Notes: generated from the sequence alone by a model not told the origin. A DNA stretch of 64,000 nt from Phoronis australis (GCA_002633005.1 NMRA01000235.1:12625-76624); one strand, 5' to 3'; numbered from the stretch's first letter, positions 1-12,110 are shown. Numbers and translations are program-made.

Positions 1-1790
1 GAAATTGAAATCCTCAGGTAGTCCTCCACTGGATCAGAGTGCATCAGCTCATATTGATTTATTAGCGAATCTGGGAAGACCAGATGTATCAAAAAGAACA
101 GGGGAACCAACACACAGCTCAAACTTCAAAAGGCTTGATGAACTTTCACTGTTTTCTTTTGCAGCTGTCAGGATTCGCTGAAATCGTGGATCCACTTGTG
201 TAAAATTACTATTATCAGCTAGCATGAACTGATTGACTTGTCATTGCCACAACCTTGTCTTTCTTTCTGAATGTGAAGTCTTTCACACTTGACCCGTCCA
301 TAGACAAGTGAACCGCCTTCCTCACTTCTCTGGCATTTTCGGCACTGACGCATGCGCCTGCAGTCACACCAATGGCGATGTTCTGTAATGTTTCTCTTTA
401 AAATGGGTTACTATTGTGGAGGAATTCAACAATGTTGCGGATGTCTTTGTCGTCACGCGACTGTGTTGCCTGGGTACATTCTTTATGCTGCTGACTTGTT
501 TCACAACTCAAGTTTGTCACAGTCTGCATGGCACCATTTATACTTGAGCATGCCGGCAAGGAAAGCAGCCACGGTGCACTCTGTGTATCTCCCATTTCAC
601 AACCTCTAGTTAAACCTCCTGTTGCTTCAATACTTTTCATGAGCATTTGTTCAATTACAAGATCATATCACAATATGACAAGCCTGCCCAGAATCTGTCA
701 CTTTGTCTTATGGTTTGTTGGCCGTAGACGTCTTTGAGTTGCTACGTCTGCTTCAGTCAAGTATATGTATGAAGATTTTGCATAAGAGTTGTGACCAGCA
801 GCTGCAAAGTAAGGCAGCATTTCAGAAACTGCTTTTAGGTGAATCTCCTAATCAGACGTGATTTCTGCTTTTAAAAAAGTCGAAGGATGTCAATCATCTT
901 CATATATTGTAGTCAAAGACTAATGATTCGACTTTGCATGGACAAGTCTGATTTATGTGCTTTGATTTTTTATGGACACCCACAAGACACTCCGTCAAGC
1001 ATACATCGTCGCACACAGACGTCATGCCAGCAATAAGATCATCATACTGCTTCAGACCAGCTCTCAGAATATCATTGGACCTTGAATCTTCTGACGAACT
1101 ATTCTCTGTCACTGTGAATTCTGAACACCTATACTCTGATTCAGTCGTGTTTGAATATACCAGTGGCAGTAGGTCGGAAACCAGAAGTGAACTCTCGTGA
1201 GGGCATTCCATTGTAATCCAAGGTTCAGAATCGGAAGACACTGGCTGGGCATGGCATGCCCCAGAGTATACATCTAGTTATGTGATCAGTTGGGATGTCT
1301 GAGATGTCTGAAGAATCTGTCTCCGTCTTCTGACAGCCAAAATTTGTATACAAGCATTGAACTGCTCTTGGCATGTAATCTGTGTATTCTGTGTTGGTGA
1401 CATTCCGGACTCCTGGAATTTCTGAAGAACCTGAATTTCTTTCTTCATTGGTTTTGGATTGGTGTTACTTGATCTGTCAATATTTGGAAGTTGGATGTTG
1501 AATGTTCTGGCTTTTATGATAGCATTCAGTGCTGAGTCTACCAACATATGCCCCCTTATTGCTCTATCAACACTTTTTCCATTTAACATGAGGATCACAC
1601 TGTTTGATGCATACACCGTCTCAAGAACTCCTTGAAGCCATGTGCTTGACATTACGTATCCAATACATTCCAGAATGCTCATCTCATGAAATCTTCCAAG
1701 CCTGGCTAAGAACAAGTGACTGCAGATCACTGTCGTTTTGTTTGCAGGCACTAATTTGCTCTAAAATCAGTTACCTATGTTTATAAAAAG
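1..1790 (-). pseudogene. Decayed N-terminal part of a multicopy uncharacterised metazoan protein family
   Basis: Read from high to low coordinate, the minus strand gives a broken but ordered series of conserved-looking blocks. These are GRFHEMSILECIGYVM followed by MLNGKSVDRAIRGH (1760-1500), HLKAVSEMLPYF (about 830-790), SDRFWAGLS (about 690), IEATGGLTRG and TSQQHKE (640-460), MDGSSVKDF (about 270) and FELCVGSP (about 110). I recall this order from a large family of repeated, uncharacterised proteins in cnidarians, molluscs and amphioxus; I have no function for it. The copy is dead: the frame changes several times between 1278 and 400, and there are stops near 1278, 846, 660 and 216. It runs off the window start. 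The fragment at 38.9-40.0 kb on the other strand looks like the C-terminal half of the same family. Confidence 0.6.
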
Positions 1791-2849
1791 CATGCATATT
1801 AAACAAATTGTGGGTCCTAACTATTAAAATTTAATTAATAACTTTTTGTTACACAATCCTATTTGCTTTTCATCAAATTCAGGTGAAATCAGCAGCCAAA
1901 TTCTCAATACATGCCAGCAGCAGACGAAATCGATGCTTGGGAACAACTAATAACATCTCCAACAACAGAGAAAAAAGCCACTTCCTGCCCAATTTTATTA
2001 AGGGTTTGTATAATGAATAAGCCAATAACTCCACCAGAATAACACATTTTTCTAAAAAATATTATTTTTGATACCTCAAATGAATATATTTTACAGAAAA
2101 ACATATGAGTTTGTAAAATCTATTATGAAAATTTAACTAAAGCCTTTTCTGAAAAACACACCGACTTTTATGTTATATAATCTAAAATGTGATTAAAATT
2201 CCACATTTAGTATATAAATCTTAAAAACAAATTATAGAAACAATCAACTCATTAACCCTGACTGTAGATTGTAAAATGTTTTTGTGTAAATGCGTATCAG
2301 GTTACAAACAAAGTTTGCAGAACGTAAATGCGGTAAATTGGGGTTTGTGATTTGGCAGCCATTTTGGCGGCCATTTTGTCAGCCATCTTGATTTTTTTCT
2401 CGCAAACCAGTGACCAATTGTAAGGTCCAGACATTTTCAATTGTCTAACTTACAAAAGAATAAAACTTTTGCCATTTTCAGGGCAAAATATAAGAAGAAA
2501 TCTTGCAACATGTACCAAATTGCCGTTTCGGCCGCCATTTTGTCGGCCATATTGGTTTGATTTTACGGAAAATTGCCATCTTTTGATTGGTATGCCTGTT
2601 ATGAAAAGTATATAATCAATGACAAACTTTATTGTTTTATTTTTAGCTGTTACATAAGAGTAATATGCCAGAAAACAGTAAACACCGGTTTTGTCGGCCA
2701 TTTTTTCGCCATCTTGAAAAACCGACTTCCGCCACTCCGATTTCGGTAGATTTTTTTTTTACACTAAGGGATGTTTGAAGATGCCATTTATGCAAAAAAA
2801 AACCTTCTGTTGCAATTTTTTCTAGGTTGGGCCCTCTGGAGCCCTAGAA
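1791..2849. repeat. AT-rich non-coding stretch with three diverged ~170-bp units carrying GGCCATTTTG motifs
   Basis: No gene is visible. The words GGCCATTTTGT and CAGCCATCTTG (or CGCCATCTTG) recur near 2352-2394, 2527-2560 and 2690-2718. The text between them is also loosely similar, which suggests a diverged tandem repeat of about 165-170 bp. The GCCGCCATTTTG word matches the known YY1 consensus, but any regulatory role is unproven. Confidence 0.4.
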
Positions 2850-3213
2850 TGACTGGACTATATGTGAAACTTGCGACGACGAATTCCGAATCATCTTGTC
2901 TGAATACGTTTAGCGTGTATTTGTTTCTCCTGTTCGTCATTCATGCAATTCATGCTTGGGAATATTTTACCTACCAATACCCCCCAGGATATCCATATTT
3001 ATCCTCTAAATTATACTTCAATACATCTGAGTGTCAGGTCTCATCAAAACAGCATTTTAATCTAATATTGTTTTTTGTTACTAAAAGGATTTCGAGAGCA
3101 GATTGGGTATCCATCCCGGGTTCTGTCGTTACAAATCACATAAAATTTGCCGCGCATAACAAAACTGGATTGGTTACCCCTAGCAACAAACATATGTTTA
3201 TGTAAATGCTCAC

Positions 3214-3355
3214 GTGGCACGAATGAATGCATCATCCAGATAGTACGGAAGCCGCCACACTCCATATTCCATCCATTCTTGGACAAGAGCGCTTTGGGAG
3301 AGACTCCAAAGTCGTTTCCGCAATAGCATTTATAGAATGCCACGCCCACCAGTTT
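3214..3355 (-). CDS. Split WSC-like domain, exon 2, block A copy
   Basis: The minus-strand exon is bounded by a TCTAG acceptor and a CAC|GTGAGC donor, both conserved in the block B copy. The 47 codons read KLVGVAFYKCYCGNDFG and then continue to MECGG and SFVP. The KCYCGN motif and the later CGG are hallmarks of the second half of WSC domains, which are small extracellular cysteine-rich folds. This copy lacks the C-x(2-3)-PC pair that a full WSC domain has between them. It starts in phase 0, fits exon 1 at 5458-5597, and ends in phase 1. It is probably secreted or on the cell surface. The nearest named relatives by architecture are Kremen-like proteins. An isolated pseudo-exon is possible, but the intact frame and splice sites argue against it. 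Confidence 0.7.
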
Positions 3356-4083
3356 CTAGAGCATGTGAAAGATCTTAAACATTATAAAGTTTCCCGATAG
3401 TAATCCCCAGGGACGATATTCGTAATCCGACAAAGCTTAGTTTCCAGATTTTTCCATTTAAGCGCTTGCTTCTATTAGGGAAATGGTACAGGTATATATA
3501 TATAAACGAAAAATATTGGTGAACACCTTGCTGAATCGGTGAAGGTGAGGGAACCTTGGTTAAGAGATCTGACTTTAGCAACCAAATCGGCCATCGCTAT
3601 CCCCAATGAATTAGCACCGGTATACACGACAAGGTCAGTTAAGACTAGGTGCTGCAATAGAGGCTGGTTGGACACAAAAATGTCTTAACTGGCTAGCTAC
3701 TTAGTAGTAACGATATGTTTGTTGTTAAGCTTCTGCGACACGGATTTGTGATTGGTTTGAAGAGCCAAATACTAAGTCCTTGATTGGAGACAGCTAGAAT
3801 TTGGGCAAATGTTTTGATTCAAATATAATATAATGGGCTGTGTTAATTAGTGTCAGCAAGTGAATTATTGAACACTAGCCTCAATTCACTTTCGTCTCTC
3901 TTAGTTGGGCACAAACTACAACAGTGAGTAGCTTCAGCAGTCGTTTCTTAAGATTGCCTGCTGTCCAAGTAACTTCATGTACACCAGCTTTCTAAAAACA
4001 GCTTCAAAGTTTTGCTTTAGTCTTGAAAGGCAAATGACATCTCCATGTGTTAGAAGCTTTGATTCAATGAACTCAAAACAAAT

Positions 4084-4967
4084 CTGTAGAAAAACAAGGA
4101 TTGTTCGGAAACACCCTCGACCCCGTCGACCCCCACACCCCTCGACCCCTTCGACCCACAACCCCCAAGACCCTCGACCCACCACCCAGAACTCCGTCGA
4201 CCCAGTCTACAGAAGGTCGACTCGGCTTGAAAATAGAGCAAGCGCTGACTTGCAGAACCAATGAGTTAGGCCGTGAGCTCTGCGGCTTTTCCCTTTTTCG
4301 CAATTAGGGGAGTCGATTCGGCAAGTTTGAAAGTCAAAAACAGGAAAAAAAAACAACGCGACCAACTCAAATCAATTCAAAACCTTACCAACCTTACAAA
4401 TATCGTTCTCGGCAGAGTGTAATCGTCTCGTCTGCAGAGTGCGAGAAACCGACAAAGCTGTAATTTTACCAGTCAATCAAGTTTGAATAAACAAAATTTT
4501 AACCAAAAGTATTTCGATGTCACATATGGAGTATATTGTAAATGAGTTTAAAATAACAAGAAAATAATAAAGATATAAAATTATGTATAATCACGTTAAG
4601 GTACTGTCTCCCTAAGTTTATTAGAACTGTGCCGTTGATAGCCGCTCGTAGTAAAGTGTTGCGCGTTATGTTCACTTTCGCGACATAGGGATGACCACAG
4701 TGCGCTCACAATGCGCTATTCAAGACCACCAGTGTTCTTACGCCATTCTGTTTTCAGTCACCAGACTTCAGCAAGAGCAGATTTGCGTGTACATGTAGGT
4801 AATAAGATTGTGCAATATGTAAAAAGTGCGGAGATACCTCTATTGCCACAGGTCGTGGGTCGAGGGGGTCGTAGGTTATGGATCGTGGGGGTTGTGGGTG
4901 GAGGAGGTCGAGGGGTATGGGGGTCGAGGGGGCTTCAGTACAGTCCGAAAAACATCTCTGCAAACTG
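4084..4967. repeat. Dispersed ~0.9-kb repeat with C-rich left end and G-rich right end
   Basis: The left end is a run of CCCTCGACCC-like words (4109-4215). The right end is the reverse-complement type, GGGTCGAGGG (4855-4935), so the ends form an imperfect inverted repeat. The internal text (ATCAAATCGT.., TTCAGCAAGAGCAGATT) recurs at 10.63-11.47 kb, 40.4-40.7 kb, 45.88-46.33 kb and 35.60-35.80 kb. The glycine-rich and proline-rich open frames here come from the low-complexity ends and are not genes. It looks like a non-autonomous DNA element; no transposase is seen. Confidence 0.6.
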
Positions 4968-5207
4968 TGGATTCGTCACTCTTCACAATATTTGCCTTTC
5001 GATTTTTTATAGCATGATTCTCTGTGGCTGAAAGACTACTGCGATTCTCAAACGTCTTTGTAGTTTCGTTTCTATTGATGCTGTTGCGACTAGGGTATTA
5101 TTCTCTATACAAGGCGTGGCTGACCATGTCGGTGTTATTGTTGAAACTGGTATGCTATTTACATCGGTGCTGCAGTTCCCGAAGCCGCTGATGCACTACA
5201 CATAGAC

Positions 5208-5274
5208 CATGGGCGGCGCAGCACGGAAAGAAGTGGGGGCGCTATAGCCCCCAGCTCACCATGGTGCTCCGTCC
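5208..5274. repeat. ~67-bp GC-rich palindromic element (unit 1 of 5)
   Basis: It begins ATGGGCGGCGCAGCAC and ends CACCATGGTGCTCCGTCC. The two ends are imperfect inverse complements around a middle of GTGGGGGCGCTATAGCCCCC. The same unit occurs twice in tandem at 41342-41477 and twice at 54802-54941. Confidence 0.6.
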
Positions 5275-5457
5275 ACGTGCATCTGAAGGTTCGCAACTGT
5301 TGTGGATTCAATGCTTTAGCCCCGAAAGACGTTTATTCGGGATTTTATGGATATCAAATCCAGACGTGGGCATTATTTTCCCAGACACGCATTTTATGTA
5401 ATCCCAACAAACGCTGACATTTACTGCAGCTGAAACCAGGTATAAAAATGCCCGTAC

Positions 5458-5597
5458 CTTGAAATCGTTTCCACACCTGTGTCTACATGCCCAATGGGGT
5501 TCTTTCCACGTTTGCGAAGTCATCCATTCCGAGTCGATTTTGTCACTCCTGTAACACCCAGGAATTATTCTTGGATGTACCCAATATTCTTGTTTCC
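5458..5597 (-). CDS. Split WSC-like domain, exon 1, block A copy
   Basis: The exon lies between a CCTGCAG acceptor (phase 1) and a TTCAAG|GTACGG donor (phase 0). The 46 full codons read QEYWVHPRIIPGCYRSD, later WACRHRCGNDFK. GCYR followed by C-x3-C is the normal opening of a WSC domain. Joined to exon 2 (3214-3355) across a 2.1-kb intron in phase 0, it gives a domain with six cysteines instead of the usual eight. The block B copy (41658-41794) is the same length less one codon. The outer phases are 1 and 1, so the two-exon module can be shuffled or duplicated without breaking frame. Confidence 0.72.
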
Positions 5598-8500
5598 CTG
5601 CAGGATATGACAGATGGTTAGTGATATCTTGGTTCATTTTGCTTGTTGGTGCCGTGTATTTTAGTCGTTTTTTCCATCGAAACGTGTCAATTATCTTGTT
5701 GAAACACAATTTACCAAATATTTTCCAGCTTCAATGGCTTTGTTATCAACTGTTTTCTTGGTGAAATGAAATTTCTCCAAGGGTGCTGCTTTTTGCCGTT
5801 TTTTGTAGAATTTATATCTCATCTTCATAAAACAACAAGTGTTTTGCTAATGGGTTGGAAAGTCTTCTTTTTGGTTGAACTTGAGTGCAAAATGGCGATT
5901 CGGCTGCCATTTTCCATTCTTTAGTTTGCCGAGCCATAGCTTCGCTGTCTCTGTTTTGAATCATGGTATGTGAATAAACATTTTTCACTGCCATGGGGAT
6001 TAATCAATGTTGGCACCATATCTGTAGTGTCTCGTCGCGGACTTTTCTGACGTTTGGCACATAAATAGATAATTTGCGATGCCAACTGCACTGCTCCGAT
6101 CGTTTCTTAATAACACTACACATTCTCAACATGGATCTTATGATCTCCCCAGGAGTTTTAGGTTTTCGGTTGAAATCGGACGCCCAGTGGATTTTTGTCT
6201 ACAAGTGTTTCGTTTGTTGAGCTGTGGATCTGGTATCTCCGGATGGATTTATCTTACGTTTTAGCTATCAAGAGCACTTGAAGAGCTATCTAAAGTGAGG
6301 TATCTGTCATAAAGTCACGCCCTATATGCGTATTTACTTCTGTTTCTCGCTCCATTACTTACAGAGTTGTTCGTGTGATGGCTGTCCTTTTTGACTAATT
6401 CCTCTTTGCATTTTTTTGGTCCACAAACAAGTAAGTTGCGCTACAGGTGGCATTATTGGGAATAATAATTTAATACACCTGTAACATGGTATTGCTCGTG
6501 AGAAACGCTTAGCTTTTCATACTGAAACCTTGAAGTTCATTAGCGAAATTTTTACACCATTAGACATCGTCTAGTGCTACAAAAAGTTCCAAAGATGGTT
6601 TTGGCTCCCAATTTCCGTACATAATTATTAATTACTAGGCGGCAACACGGAAGCCTTCTTTATACATGTACTTTAACGCGCACTACTTTTGATGAGCTTT
6701 ACAGGCTTTCTACCATTATTTCATTCATTTTTTATCTTTAGGTGTGCACGTTGGTGTGGAATTTGAGTGTGACCATTGAAATCGACACTTTCCTTCTGCG
6801 GACTTGGAAGCCTGTTTAACGATGGGTTCACCGCAGGGGGGCGACACGCTATCTGTCACCCATCCAGTCACCATTGTGTGACACAAGTATTGGGTTTCTC
6901 TTTTTAAAGAAAATTTGTTAATCTATTTTGGACTGAAAAAGGTTGAAAAAAATAAAGGGGTGAATTTTAAATCTTAGATACATCACGTGATCAGTAGGAA
7001 GACCGAATGAGGGAGTTATGGATGCCAGCTGCGCTGCATTTAAAGTTTTCGTTATAATCTTCAGCTCTTTGACTGTCCAGCAGTCGGCTATATTGATAGC
7101 CGTTTTGTTCGTGTGGTCCTCAGATACACTCTCTTATATTCCTTTGCGTATTGCACTGAAATCATTGCCACGATCCAGGTGTGCGTTGTTGTCTGGTGTA
7201 CCACGGAAGTACTGTCTGTGCGTTTCTGTCGTCGTTAGAGGTGTCGTCATTATCATTATCATTGTCATCTTCGGCGATGCAGCGTCGTTGTCACGGTGGT
7301 GGCGAAGCAGTTGTCATTGGCAGTCTTGTCTCTCTGTAGTCGTTTAGGTGTCTGTACATTTAAGTGCTCATGAAATCGTCGCTGAAGTTGTCAATGACAT
7401 CGTCAGCGGCGAGTTAGCGTTTGTTGTTGTTGTAGTGAATACACTGGCGTCATATTCTTTTGGTGTTTTGGTTTCGCCGTGGCCCTCAATGATACGGTTT
7501 TCATCGGAGTTCACTGTTAAGACCACTTTCATCACTTGAAAATAGTCAAATTTGTTGCTTTGTCATTGAATTAGTTTTTTCTTTCTTCTTTTGCACGCTA
7601 CAGGTCGCGTATATTATCCAATCGCCGTGGAATTTACAAATATACTTTGTCTTTTAAGTCTACTCTTGGTTTGCACTGGACGCCAGATGACGTTGAGACG
7701 ACCATTTCCCATGCTTGTGGTGGTGGGGAACCGCCGCTGTCCCTTGGAGTGATTCCTCTCGTGTGGATGGATAATTGGACAATCAGTCTTCAATGTGTCA
7801 CATATTTATGGACACTTACCGTTATAGGGTTTGTTGAGATTTTCCAATGTGTGATGGTGAATCGATTGAACCTGCGTAGCGTAACTCCAGTGTCTCTTGA
7901 ACATTTTGGACCCGATTAACCCATCTTGCGATATTCTAGATATCGTTGTCAAATTACTCATATCATGGAGTAGTCCTCATTGCTTATTGGTGCTGGGTTA
8001 CAGTTGGCAGTTTTCATTTGATTGACATGAATTTTAGATACATGGTGTAGGTTATCAATAGCACGAGGTTAATTTCTAAGTTTATGTTCTACACGCAGTA
8101 ATGCACATTGAGGGCCACTGTANGCTTGCCTCCTAAAACGTCACTTCCGGAATAGCGGACGAGTAATTAATAAAATTACGAAAAGCTGTAATTAAGTGGA
8201 AAATATGTCTAGGATAACCAACCAACCTTATTTTAGCTCAAAATGACATGGAAAAAGGTTGCCTTCGCCTTTAACCCATCTTACGATATTCTAGATATCG
8301 TTGTCAAATTACTCACATCATGGAGTAGTCCTCATTGCTTATTGGTGCTGGGTTACAGTTGGCAGTTTTCATTTGATTGACATGAATTTTAGATACATGG
8401 TGTAGGTTATCAATAGCACGAGGTTAATTTCTAAGTTTATGTTCTACACGCAGTAATGCACATTGAGGGCCACTGTACATGTTTCTTTTGTTTTCGTTTT

Positions 8501-9028
8501 GCAGACCTTTAGCTTGATATCCCCAGGGTGATTTGTTATTTTTTCCATGTCGATATATATTTTGAAGATCTTTTTGCATCATTTATTTCCTTAAGCTGTG
8601 AAATAATCTCCACAACGCATGCGCTTACAATGAATATCCGCCATATTTGCTATGCGCTTTTGAGACTATACTAACCCCAGTCTACATGCAACTTGCATTT
8701 TTTATCATTGTTATTTAAGCATAGCTTACTAAATTACCATAATTTGCCTACGTCTTAAACCTTCTTAGTTGAGTCTTATTAAGGTCGATATTTTGAGCAT
8801 AATTCTCGTTAAAGAACGTTTGGGTAAACGACGTTTGCTGTGAGTCTCAGATTATCAGTTTTATACCGTTAATGACGGTAACAGTATGATAATATGATGT
8901 TTAGGGTTGCCCTCCAAGAACAGAAAAATCTAGACAATTTACGTCAATGAAATTGTAACCAGTTACAAAGTTATCAACATATAAACCAAATGGCGAAAGC
9001 AAATGAACACTTGCATGACAGTTGAAGA
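5598..9028. other. Non-coding part of block A, with one minisatellite unit and an assembly gap
   Basis: I see no supported exon. At 6815-6858 there is a single copy of the 40-bp unit that is expanded about 30-fold in block B. The stretch 6880-7567 has no counterpart in B and reads through several open frames without recognisable domains. An N at 8124 marks a contig join: 7915-8123 and 8270-8480 are the same sequence. The 145 bp after the N (8125-8270) matches a dispersed repeat also present at 50161-50310. Confidence 0.6.
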
Positions 9029-9241
9029 TTGATCAGAATTACTGTACACCAAGTAGCGCGAAGGACTGTGTGCAAGAACATCGCTGTAGATGGAACGACT
9101 CCGGGACCACGTGGACTGGAAACAAAGTTCGGTCTCACAATTAGTTGTGTAGGTTCATTCAAGCACCTGACCTGCTTGAAATATTTCGATATCACCTGGC
9201 ACTTGCGACTAGATAAACAGGGAGCTCAGACTAATGTCTAG
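9029..9241. other. Conserved open frame of unknown function, block A copy (strand undecided)
   Basis: A 70-codon plus-strand frame (from a TTG) and a 73-codon minus-strand frame (8974-9195) overlap with their third codon positions paired. The block B copy (45465-45677) differs at five sites in this frame. All five are at third positions and leave both proteins unchanged: GTA/GTG, CGA/CGC, ACT/ACA, TTC/TTT and AAG/AAA. The region is more conserved than its flanks. It lies upstream of the split WSC exons on the minus strand, so it could be another exon of that gene, but I recognise no domain on either strand. A conserved non-coding element is the alternative. Confidence 0.4.
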
Positions 9242-10629
9242 GAAATCTCAGTTTGCATTTTGAAATAGACCATCGAATGAACATTTGATATGTTGTAAGT
9301 GGCTTTTTATTTAACGCGACTGAGAACTTTGACACGACCTCGGTTATTTATCCATCTCACCACTCTCAAAGATGTGAATTTTGCTGAAAGACTCAGAGTA
9401 ATTTAGTATAAACTCTAGAGGAGAGCAGGCTTATTTGTAACGAAAGATATCTACAACACTTTTCATATCTCAGAAGCTATTGCGGTCTAAAATTTTATGC
9501 CTTTATCACATCGTGCCCGCTGACTTACCAGTCTCCGCAAAAAGGTGGATCATGCAGTAGTAAGTGTTTGTTAAGTCAGACGAATCACTAAGAAACATTT
9601 CAGTGGTAACGACTTGCTTTTCCATGATTCCAATATATGCTTTTAACTTCCAAATTAGGAGAAAATGTTGATACTGCTCAAGTAATTCAAATCTTCAACA
9701 TTCTCTGCACATACCTTCCATCCAAGAATGGATGTAACACATTCTAAATAGTGGGACAAGATGCAATCGATTAGTTGGGGGAAGCTGTAACGTGTTTCAA
9801 AGTGTACCAGTGTAAATTCCCTCCAGTGCATGGTCTGCTGAGAATGGTATCACGAAGCAAACATTTAACTATGCTTAACCGGAGTTACCCGACGAAAGGA
9901 CGCCTCATTTTTTCCGTGTGCACTAATAAATACACATTTCCGGTATGTCGCCTGTAACAGTCTTACCTACAACCCGGGCTGAAGGTTGACGTAGAACGAG
10001 TATCAAAAAGGCTTCACAAATATTGTTGTGTCCAGGCTCTGATCTCGTAATTCGATTTACAGGACAATTTTGAAATGATAAAATCTCGGCTCGTGGCACC
10101 GTTGCTGTTGAAATATATATCGCCAGGTTTTGAAATTCAGAAGGTCTATGAGTTTTAAGTAAGTCAACTCCTCTTGAAACATCAATCATTTTTGTTAGCA
10201 AATTGTGGCGCACACAACTAAGGACAATGCAGTGTCTTATGAACCGAAGTTCATTTTAATCCAATCGCTTTTTCATATACCACAAGTTATTTTGTTCTCG
10301 GATAGACGTGCGTGGTGTCCAGTTTCAAGAAACATCGCGCGCTGAGCACCTAAATCGTGCAAGTAGCTTTCTCAGCTAGGATTTTAAACAGTGCTTGTAA
10401 TCTTTACACTACTTTTCCGTTTTCTAATACAATAAAGCTGTGGTGCCAAATTTGAACTTCATGGTCACTTTTGCTACAGGCTATTCCCATCAGTTATTAC
10501 AGGTTTTGAGACCGATATTGTTACCATTATTCCGTAGAGAAAATGGTAATAAAATCGCTGGACACCTGTCAGACTAACTACAAGTGCACACTGTGCTATT
10601 TTCAAATATGTGTTGAGTTTCCAATTTAT
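9242..10629. other. Gene-less stretch of block A
   Basis: I see no exon or element I can support. The open frames here (for example 9923-10213 on the minus strand) show no domain and have no supporting splice signals. Confidence 0.4.
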
Positions 10630-11470
10630 CGACTCTTGCCGTTTCCAAGGATTGTTCTCAAAGTCCGTGGATCCGTTGTGCCCTCACACCCCACTAAACC
10701 CTCGACTCAAGGCCGACAATCCTCTTGACCCAGTCTACACAAGCTCGTCTGGATGTGAAAAAACGCTGACGTATAGGACCAACGAGTTGGAGCGTAAGCT
10801 GGGCTGGTTTTTCCAGTTTGTTTTTGCAATTAAGATAGTTGAATCGGCAAGTTGTAAAGCAATAAATAAAATCAAAGACATACCAACGTTACAAATGTCG
10901 TTCCTGGCGAAATATAATCACCTCGTCTGCTCTTCAGTGAATGGCAGATTCAAGCTTTTTAGGGAGCCAAATGCGAGGAAGCAACGAATATTTAATTTCT
11001 TCAGTTTGAAAGAACAAATTGTTAACTAAAGAGTTGTCTCGACATTACATGGAGTATGTTGTAAACGTGTATAGAGCAGGAAGGAAACAATAAAAATGTA
11101 AAATTATGCACATTCACCTTAATAACGTACTCTCCCCCTAAGTTATGGAATGTGTCCATTGGTAGCTGCCCGTGGAAATATTTCCTAGACAACGACAGCG
11201 TGTTCACAATTCGTTTTTTCAGATCATGTTCTTACGTCACTTTCCGCCAACCACCAGACTTTACCCAGAGCAGATTCGCGTGTACATGTAGTAAGTCTCG
11301 TGAGAAAGTCCTTCAGCGACATGATATGATTATAGAAGGTATAAAAGCGCAAAAATGCATCTAATGTAACAGGTCGTGTATTCAATGAATCGTGGTTCGT
11401 GTCTGCTGGGTATTGTAGGTCGGGTGGGGGGGGGGGGGCAATTGTGTACTAGAACAATCCTGTTTTCGAC
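10630..11470. repeat. Second copy of the C-rich/G-rich ~0.9-kb repeat
   Basis: It starts near CCAAGGATTGTTC and ends near CTAGAACAATCCTG, so the outer 12-13 bp are inverted complements. Internal words shared with 4.1-4.97 kb include CACCAGACTT and GATTCGCGTGTACATG. A run of about 15 G residues lies at 11421-11437. A partial copy in block B occupies 45880-46330. Confidence 0.55.
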
Positions 11471-12110
11471 GATATCGTGTCAAATAATAATGAAGTCCTA
11501 CATTTGAAGCATAGAATCACTCTGTGAATGCAAAAACTCACGCCTAAGAAGCCCCGGTTGTCGGTGGTCGATAGACTGAACAGGCAGGAAACTTTTGCTG
11601 CGGTAAAAGACATGATTTTTATCACGGTTGCCGAATTCTGACACTTCAGATTAAGAGAATTTAAACTGACCACTTCGCCAAGTGAAGCCCAAATCTTATT
11701 TGTATTTTAAAAAACAAGAAGCTCAGTAAGACTGACAATATTTACATGAATGAAAGTAGAAACAACGATGGTAGAAAGTGGAATTATTAAAATTCCGATA
11801 ACTGTTGAGTGGGGGTACTCTACGTTCAGTCGATTCCAGGACAGATGTAACCCAGCGTAACAGGTACAGAGTATTTGGGGTACGCGAGGTTTATTGGACG
11901 TGACCCGGATTCATTTTTACGGCAGTTATTCCCCGAAATGGTACCTTTAGTGAGTTATTTTCTCAAAAAGCGTTTTCTTCGGTAAAATGTTTTTTTTCTG
12001 GAACACCGCTTTCGCAAAGCGTGAAAGTTTCACAGAATCAATCTGCAAATGAGTCCCCATTTTTCAATCCACTATGTTGAAAATGAGTGGGTATGCACTG
12101 TTTTTCTTTC
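11471..12110. other. Gene-less stretch of block A; holds an empty insertion site
   Basis: No gene is seen. At about 11763-11772 the sequence AACAACGATGGTAG is uninterrupted, whereas block B has a 250-bp inverted-repeat insertion at this point (46627-46876). Confidence 0.5.

Noticed and set aside
3934-5031. Glycine-rich and proline-rich open frames on both strands
   Set aside because: They come from the CCCTCGACCC/GGGTCGAGGG low-complexity repeat ends.
7018-7539. Two plus-strand frames rich in V and S
   Set aside because: They lie over GTC/GTT trinucleotide-rich sequence found only in block A, with no domain or splice support.
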